The notes under the pieces: generated by a model
Seen by the model: only the letters and a program-made list of their open reading frames with translations
What the model was told of the DNA's origin: nothing
Database searches by the model: none
Shown: piece by piece, positions 58,188-64,000 of the stretch
How the letters are laid out: each line of letters starts with the position of its first letter
Position numbering within the stretch: the first letter of the stretch is position 1
Source: Cryptomeria japonica
Taxonomy: Eukaryota; Streptophyta; Pinopsida; Cupressales; Cupressaceae
Assembly (NCBI RefSeq): GCF_030272615.1
Contig: NC_081406.1
Span: 185,293,770-185,357,769, forward strand
DNA: 64,000 nt
Reading direction: 5' to 3'
Program-made: the position numbers and the translations under genes

Positions 58188-59316
58188 ATCCTCATTCTAA
58201 TTATTCATGGTTAGATCTGAAAATTTTGTTTCCTTAATTACATTTCCATGTTTGATCTTTTGCAAATTTTAGAGGTTGATTGCATAAAAACCCTAAAATT
58301 TTCTTTTTAGTAATTGAGCTTGTGAAATGTTTAATTGTTAATGCTTGTTTCAGATTTAAGTTTGCAAATTGGAAAATATTGTTTCTAGGTTGGCTTAAGG
58401 TTGGGAAAATTAGTCTATCAGGCCTAATTGACAAGTATATAAACTACATTTCCTCTTCCAAAAAAAAAGAGGAAGACATATGTGTGCAAAAGGCAGAAGC
58501 GATATTCAAACATTCAAACATTCAAGCATTCAAGCATTCCTTCAAACAATTGAGCATTCTAAGTCTCCATTCAAGGCTAGGTGTTGCATTCAAGACAAGG
58601 ATTCAACCATTGAAGAGGAGATCACATACAACATACAACATACTACATACATTACACCTTCGCATGTAAGAATACAAACATTCTTACAACAAGGTATCAG
58701 TATTTGTTTACATTACAAACATTTACATTTACAGCATTCTCATTTCTTGGTTAATTCCAAAACCGGGGTTTGACATAAAGGAAAACCCCTAATCCCTAAC
58801 CCCCCAATCATCCTCTCTTTTCTATGTGTAGGTTGCATGTACGCGGCTGTAATTGAAGATCTGGAATCCTTGTGCAGAGACGAACAGATCCCCCTTCATT
58901 TCGCGGATTTTTCGGAGGACCGTGTGCATGCCGGGCGCCATCGTCCCGTCAACTTTCGCTCAAATTTGTAGAACAGCACCGTCTTGACATTTTACTGCTA
59001 ATTCCAGGTTCGCAGCTTCATCTCGTATCCCTATCTCTGTTTATAAGTGAATCTTTCCTACTTTACATGCATTCCTAGTTCAATCATTCTATCTACATTC
59101 TTTACAAAAGAGGGTATCCTTGATGTCTTAACCCTTGAAACTCATTTAGAATCCAATCCTGCATTGTGTGGGATTGGATCCTGTGGGTTTCAACCCCTCT
59201 TTTGAATGTAAAGTCCCTCCTAAGTGAAAACCATCAACCCTAGTGACTCTCCCTTCTCTCTCCTTAGAGTTGGGGAGGGGAGAACAACTAGGGTTCGATT
59301 TTTCCGCTTTACATTT

Positions 59317-59335
59317 TGGTGAACCCGACGTGAAC
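59317..59335 (+). promoter_or_regulatory. T4 primer-binding site, second copy
   Basis: TGGTGAACCCGACGTGAAC, in the second unit of the duplication, behind a second copy of the LTR 3' half. Confidence 0.88.
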
Positions 59336-59505
59336 ATCCTCATTCTGATTATTCATGGTTAGATCTGAAAATTTTGTTTCCTTAATTACATTTCCATGTT
59401 TGATCTTTTGCAAATTTTAGAGGTTGATTGCATAAAAACCCTAAAATTTTCTTTTTAGTAATTGAGCTTGTGAAATGTTTAATTGTTAATGCTTTTTTCA
59501 GATTT

Positions 59506-60586
59506 ACCCTTCTATTGCAAATTGTCAATTCATATTTGTGCTTTAACTCTGAAAATTAAGTGGTTAAATGTCAAAACCCTAATTTTTAAAACCTTCTTGA
59601 TTCAACCTTTGTCTGATAAGTTCACTGATCAAAACACCTCCAAATCGGCTATAACTTTGGATTCCGCAATAAAATCACAATATCTCTCATCCCTGAAAAT
59701 TTGGAAAAAAGTTGCGAGGACCGTGTGCACCCCGAGCACCATCATCCCCGACATTTTTTCTGAAATTTCGGGAGCTAGATCTTACTGTATTTTTCTGCTA
59801 AAATCCAGAATTTTGGCTGATTTTATCAATTTTAACACTTTCAAAATTAAAGTCAAAGTTGGTCTAGTGATTGCTTGGATTGAGGCTTCTAATAATTCAA
59901 AAATTGTTGAAATTAAAATTCATATCAAAATTGTGTTCCTTACTGTACTAAATCTGAAAAGTGTGTTAGCATTCATTCGAAATTTCAGTGCTTTATTCAA
60001 ATCTTTACAATTTGTGACTTTTGAAATTAAGTGTTTAATTACAGCAACTCTGATTTCCGCTTTCAAATTTGAATTTTGCATGAAATTGAGTCAACTTTTA
60101 AATTTCAAAGACTGCATTGCTTTCAGCATTCCGTCTAAAATCACAAAATTCAAAATTTCAATTTCCCCCTCTTTTTCAAAATTCAAATTTTACATTTTTC
60201 AACAATCTTGGTAAGGTTCAATTTTGAGATTGCAACTTTAATTTGGCCTACCTACAGATCATAAAATCACTCAATTTTTTCAGATTAGCTTTAAAATCAT
60301 CATAACTTTCATCCCTGAAAATTTCAAAAAAAGTTGCGAGGACAGTGTGCACTCCGTTCGCCACGGCCTTCGACATTTTTTCCGAAATTTCAGGAGATTG
60401 TCCTGATTGCATTTAACAGCTTAAATCTAGGAGATTGGCTGATTTTATTGAAATTTGCTACCTCTAAAATTCAAAATCTTCTCTCTCTCTTTAGTGCATG
60501 AGTTTTACAACAATAAGCCCTACTTACACTATTCCCGTTAGACGAAGCCTTAGAATTAAGTCTTTCCAAGGTTTAATTACTGAGAG
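59506..60586 (+). other. T4 leader before gag
   Basis: Contains two related ~150-bp blocks (59690-59840 and 60310-60450) sharing GTTGCGAGGAC-x-GTGTGCA with the U5 copies at 57766 and 58914. An open reading of 243 aa (59483-60214) is Lys/Ile/Phe-rich and low in complexity and starts across the duplication edge. It sits where T1/T3 carry their upstream ORF but shows no similarity to it, so I leave it uncalled. Confidence 0.55.
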
Positions 60587-63500
60587 ATGGAACCTAATTT
60601 GAATAACCTTTTTAACGAGGACATGAGTAATTCCTCTAATCCTCTTAATGATGAAGAAGCTCTCCATGAGGTTTCTATAGAACAACTTTCAAAATTGGAT
60701 AACCAATTTGATGATTTTCGACAATGGATGTCTCAAGAATACCCTAATAGTGAAGCTCTTTCATTGATTGAGGGTCTAAAACGTATGGTTCAAAGTGATA
60801 AGAATGGAATTGATATTTTGCATGGTATTGCACACATTGTGGATTCGAATGTGATGCCTATGAAGAGTTGTGCCAAAACTTTAGGTTATACACAACCTCC
60901 TACTCAAGTTAATCATTCTACCCCTTTGACAACTCCTATTGCTAGTATACCTACTTTTACATCAAACATAATGACTACTTCAATACAAGACATTCCTCCT
61001 ATGATCACTAGTCATGGGGGCAATCCCTCTTCTTCAATCAACCCTCTTCCTTCATTCAATCCAACTTCTTCATTCATTCCTTCAATAAGTGTTCCTATTA
61101 TATCTCCGCAAATGAACATGACACAAGGGGGCAATTCATTTAACCATTCCATTCCTCCATGTAGTGTTACTCCTTTCCAATAATCTCCTATGACTAACTA
61201 TCATAGTGTCCCACCACCTTACTCTCAATCAATACCTTCTTTCAATAACATAATACCTCCATCACAATCTAACACGTCTAATATGAACTCTTCGACTGAA
61301 GCGACCATTAACAATCTTGCACAAACTGTCTCTTCTTTGCAGCAACAAATTGCCTCTATGAATCAATCTAAGTTTAATGTGCCCACATTTGATGTCACGA
61401 GCCCACTTTCTCTTGACATTGTTCGAGCTATCCCCCCTAAACATGTTGAAATTCCGCATTTGGAGCTTTATAATGGTAAGGGTGACCCTCTAACACATGT
61501 TAAGACCTTTCAAACAATATGTACCAATTTTTCTTATGACCAAAGGTTGCTTGCAAAACTGTTTACTAGAACATTAAGAGATAAAGCCCTACAATGGTAT
61601 TGCTCGTTGCCTTCTTATTCTATTACTTCTTTTGAACAACTTGCAAATGCTTTTATTCAACAATTTCAAAACAATATAAGTCCTGAAGTTACTTTGATTG
61701 ATTTAATGCATTGTAAACAAGGTGTTAAAGAAAAAGTGACTGATTTCATTGGTAGATATAAGCATTTGTATGCTCAAATTTCCTTTCCAGTACCTGACAA
61801 TGATATTCAGAGAGTCTTTATTTCTAATTTACAAAAAGATATTAGAGAAAAAATTTTGTTTTCTGAGTTTACTTCTTTCCAACAGTTGTGTGCAAGTCTT
61901 CAAAATTATCAACTGACTGTGAGTCAAATGGAACAAGCAAATCCTATGGCTCGGAGTGATAAGGGTGATAGTAGTCAACAACCATTTGGGAAGTTTAAAC
62001 CGAACAAAGAGTCCTTTAAATTCAATGAAAACATCATCAACAACAATGTGAATGCAGCATCAGGTGTGCCTCCTATTTCTAAGTTTTTCAAGAAAGAAAG
62101 AAAGTTTACTCCTTTGAATGAATCATTGCATAGTATTATGAATAAGTTATTGGAACAAAATGTGCTTACTCTTCCTCCTATAAGGCAAATAGATCCTGCA
62201 AAGATTAATTCACCCTATTTTGATAACAAATCTTTTTGTCAATTTCATCGTCAACCTGGGCATGATACTGAAAAATGTTTTGCTTTAAAGGGTAAAATTC
62301 AAGATTTGATTGATAATAATACTATCTCTGTTTCTGGTGTGAATGATAAAGGCAACACATCTGTAGCTCCTCCTAACCAAAATCTTAAGATTTTTATTGA
62401 TCCATTGCCTTCTCATACCTCTAATGCAATTGATACTACTGATTCCTCTGTCTCACCTGATGATCTTGTGTCCATGACTCCGAATGTGATTAACTTTGTA
62501 GAGCAACAGAAAATCCCTAAAGAACCTTCCATCACCTTTGATTCCAGTGAAACTATCAGGGCACCTGATGGTCCTTTATATATAGTTGCAAAAGTCAAGA
62601 ATACACCTTGCCGTGGAGTGCTTATTGATCCTTCTTGTATGGTTAATATCATTACTGAAGAATTTCTTTTTACTTTGCAATTGAATCAAGTGATCTATGA
62701 TGAAACAAATGTGGTTGTGAAATTATTTGATGCATTTTCTTCTCCTGCAATTGGTTCTATTACATTACCTATTGAGGTCCATAACAAATCCCTTGATATG
62801 AGCTTTGCTATTATTCCATCATCGAAACAGTTTTGTGTGAAGCTAGGCTATCCTTGGCTATCTTCCATGAAAGCTATTGCATCTCCTATTCACAAGTGTT
62901 TGAAATTTCCCCATAATGGTGAAGTTGTTACTGTCAATCATAGTCTCTTTAAACCAGCTGAAAGAACTTCTAGCGTTCCTATTGATTACTTTTGGCCTAA
63001 ACAATTTCAATCTCTTCCTCCGCAAAGTGATCATCTTTTTAAATCTTATCAAAAGTGGAAAAAAGATATGATCCTATCTCTAAGCGAACCTAGAACACCT
63101 AAACTTGATATTCCTATCGTTCTTGAGAAGGAAGTTCTTCCTTTAACAGATAAAACTAATGTCTTTCCTCAAGAAGATTCCCAACCCATCCCTATGAATG
63201 TGACTATGCCTATATCTAATAAACTTCCTAAAAGTAGACCTATGCCTCCTCGTCATGATGGACTTGGTTTCCTTCCTAAACCAAATATTCCTCCCTTATA
63301 TGGAGCAGTTCCTCCTCCTTCCTCTTATGGAGAGAAGAGACCTTCCTCTTCTCCTATTATTCAACCTAAGAGACCACAACCTAAACACCCAAGTGATAAG
63401 GATGAGAACATTCCTCCTCCTCAATCTTCTCAACTTCCTACTAAGACTAGACGAAATTGTTCTGCACGTGAACGCCGACGAAAGCGTCGTCTTAGAGCTC

Positions 63501-63901
63501 AGACAGCTGCTTCTCAAACTTTGCAATCCCCCAAAACACCTTCAGCCAGTATTATTCCATTTTCTCCTCAACCGACAATTGAGCCGAAATCTCCTAAACA
63601 TAAGATGCATGATGCCCTTGATCCTGTGCGAGTTAAAGATCCTATTTTTATAAATCTTGATGATGATATAGATGAAAATTTTATTCATGATGAAAATGTT
63701 ACTCCTGTTCATTCTGATAGTGAATATGAATATGTTGATGTTGATAACCATTTATCTAACGAATTTTCTAAAGCACTTATCCTAGCTCCTAGACAAGAAC
63801 AACGTGGCTCGAAACATGAACATAGACCTTGTTTGGATCTTGTGATAGCTCCATCTGCTATGTTGGATGTTCCTCCTCTAGCGTGTTTCCTGCCTTCCTG
63901 A
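60587..63901 (+). pseudogene. gag-pro: T4 gag-protease ORF, one internal stop
   Basis: One frame from Met 60587 to TGA 63899, with a single TAA at 61181-61183 in a Gln-rich context. Residues 1-300: Ser/Pro/Asn-rich. Gag domain at 61430-61930 (IPHLELYNGKGDPLTHV, ALQWYCSLP, FIGRYKHLY). Knuckle CQFHRQPGHDTEKC (62237-62278), CX2HX4HX4C. Retropepsin-like stretch with LIDPSC at the active site (Asp at 62627), lacking the usual Gly, and LGYPWL. Pro-rich tail with an Arg-rich cluster (ARERRRKRRLRAQ, about 63466-63504) and an acidic end. No RT before the stop. An Ogre-like intron between protease and RT, or a truncated element, could explain this. Confidence 0.88.
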
Positions 63902-64000
63902 AATATTGATCAACAAGATTGGGGGGTAGATGACGTGCTAGACTAGTAACATTAGCATAGTAGACTCTCTCTTGATCTCTTTTGTTACCTCTTCTATGTG
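63902..64000 (+). other. T4 sequence after gag-protease ORF
   Basis: 99 bp with ATTGGGGGGTAG at 63919, a G-run that could be a PPT-like tract or chance. No coding sequence seen; the window ends here. Confidence 0.4.

Larger units (their letters stand above)
57211..59505 (+). repeat. T4 tandem duplication of promoter, U5, PBS and leader
   Basis: Copy 1 57211-58357, copy 2 58358-59505, period 1147 bp, some percent diverged. The block starts 78 bp before the TATA box and ends in the leader; both edges share TTT. TATA boxes at 57289 and 58436; LTR-end/PBS junctions at 58165 and 59313. Short open readings repeated in both copies (57333-57587 / 58480-58773) are products of the duplication, not genes. 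Confidence 0.93.
56907..64000 (+). mobile_element. T4: Tat-type gypsy element, 5' part (plus)
   Basis: 5' LTR 56907-58165, PBS, a duplicated promoter-to-leader block, further leader and a gag-protease ORF 60587-63901; the rest is outside. The PBS equals that of T1/T3, but LTR, leader and gag are different, so this is another Tat family. Inserted in the C6 LTR; left flank GTGTC (56902-56906) is the presumed TSD. Confidence 0.88.

Noticed and set aside
57211-59505. The two 1147-bp copies as a pair of LTRs of a tiny element
   Set aside because: Each copy contains a TATA box, LTR end, PBS and leader and they are directly adjacent; the ends lack TG...CA and there is no internal region.
59483-60214. 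243-aa open reading upstream of T4 gag as a gene
   Set aside because: Low-complexity Lys/Ile/Phe text that starts across a duplication edge and has no similarity to the T1/T3 upstream protein. A real ORF1 cannot be excluded.

Overview
The window is nuclear DNA of a land plant with a large, repeat-rich genome (possibly a gymnosperm; the sequence does not settle the species). I see no host gene, tRNA, rRNA or CRISPR array. Every base can be assigned to one nested pile of ten LTR retrotransposons: four Ty3/gypsy elements of Tat type (T1-T4; archaeal-type second RNase H, extra ORF before gag) and six Ty1/copia elements (C1-C6; C2-C6 look SIRE/Maximus-like from their long LTRs and FVDDIIFG-type reverse transcriptase).

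Layout, left to right: T1 (minus, 1-6156, runs off the left edge); C1 (plus, 6157-12963); T2 (minus, 12964-17814 and 24472-28076), split by C2 (minus, 17815-24471); C3 (minus, 28077-28764 and 36043-37887), split by C4 (plus, 28765-36042); C5 (plus, 37888-40397 and 55527-56123), split by T3 (plus, 40398-55526); C6 (minus LTR, 56124-56906); T4 (plus, 56907 to the right edge). LTR ends, primer-binding sites, target-site duplications and reading frames that resume across insertions give the order. C3 is the oldest host. T2, C4 and C5 entered C3; C2 and C1 entered T2; T1 entered C1; T3 and C6 entered C5; T4 entered C6. The pile is four levels deep on both sides.

No element is intact. T3 is the best preserved: two 1358-bp LTRs that differ at about ten sites, TSD ATAGT, and a gag-pol of 7.3 kb in one frame without a frameshift. 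It nevertheless carries eight nonsense codons and a Lys in place of the catalytic Glu of integrase. T2 has lost gag and RT but keeps an integrase region. C3 has lost three domains through two frame-preserving deletions.

The most interesting signals lie in the leaders between PBS and gag. T1 and T3 share a small ORF encoding a 127-residue basic protein of unknown function; comparing the two copies gives 20 synonymous against 7 amino-acid-changing codons, so it has been under purifying selection. Each Tat leader also carries its own array of short motifs: palindromic AGCGCT every 20 bp in T3, TATGACA every 21-22 bp in T2, long degenerate repeats in T1, and in T4 a duplicated block that doubles the TATA box, U5 and PBS.
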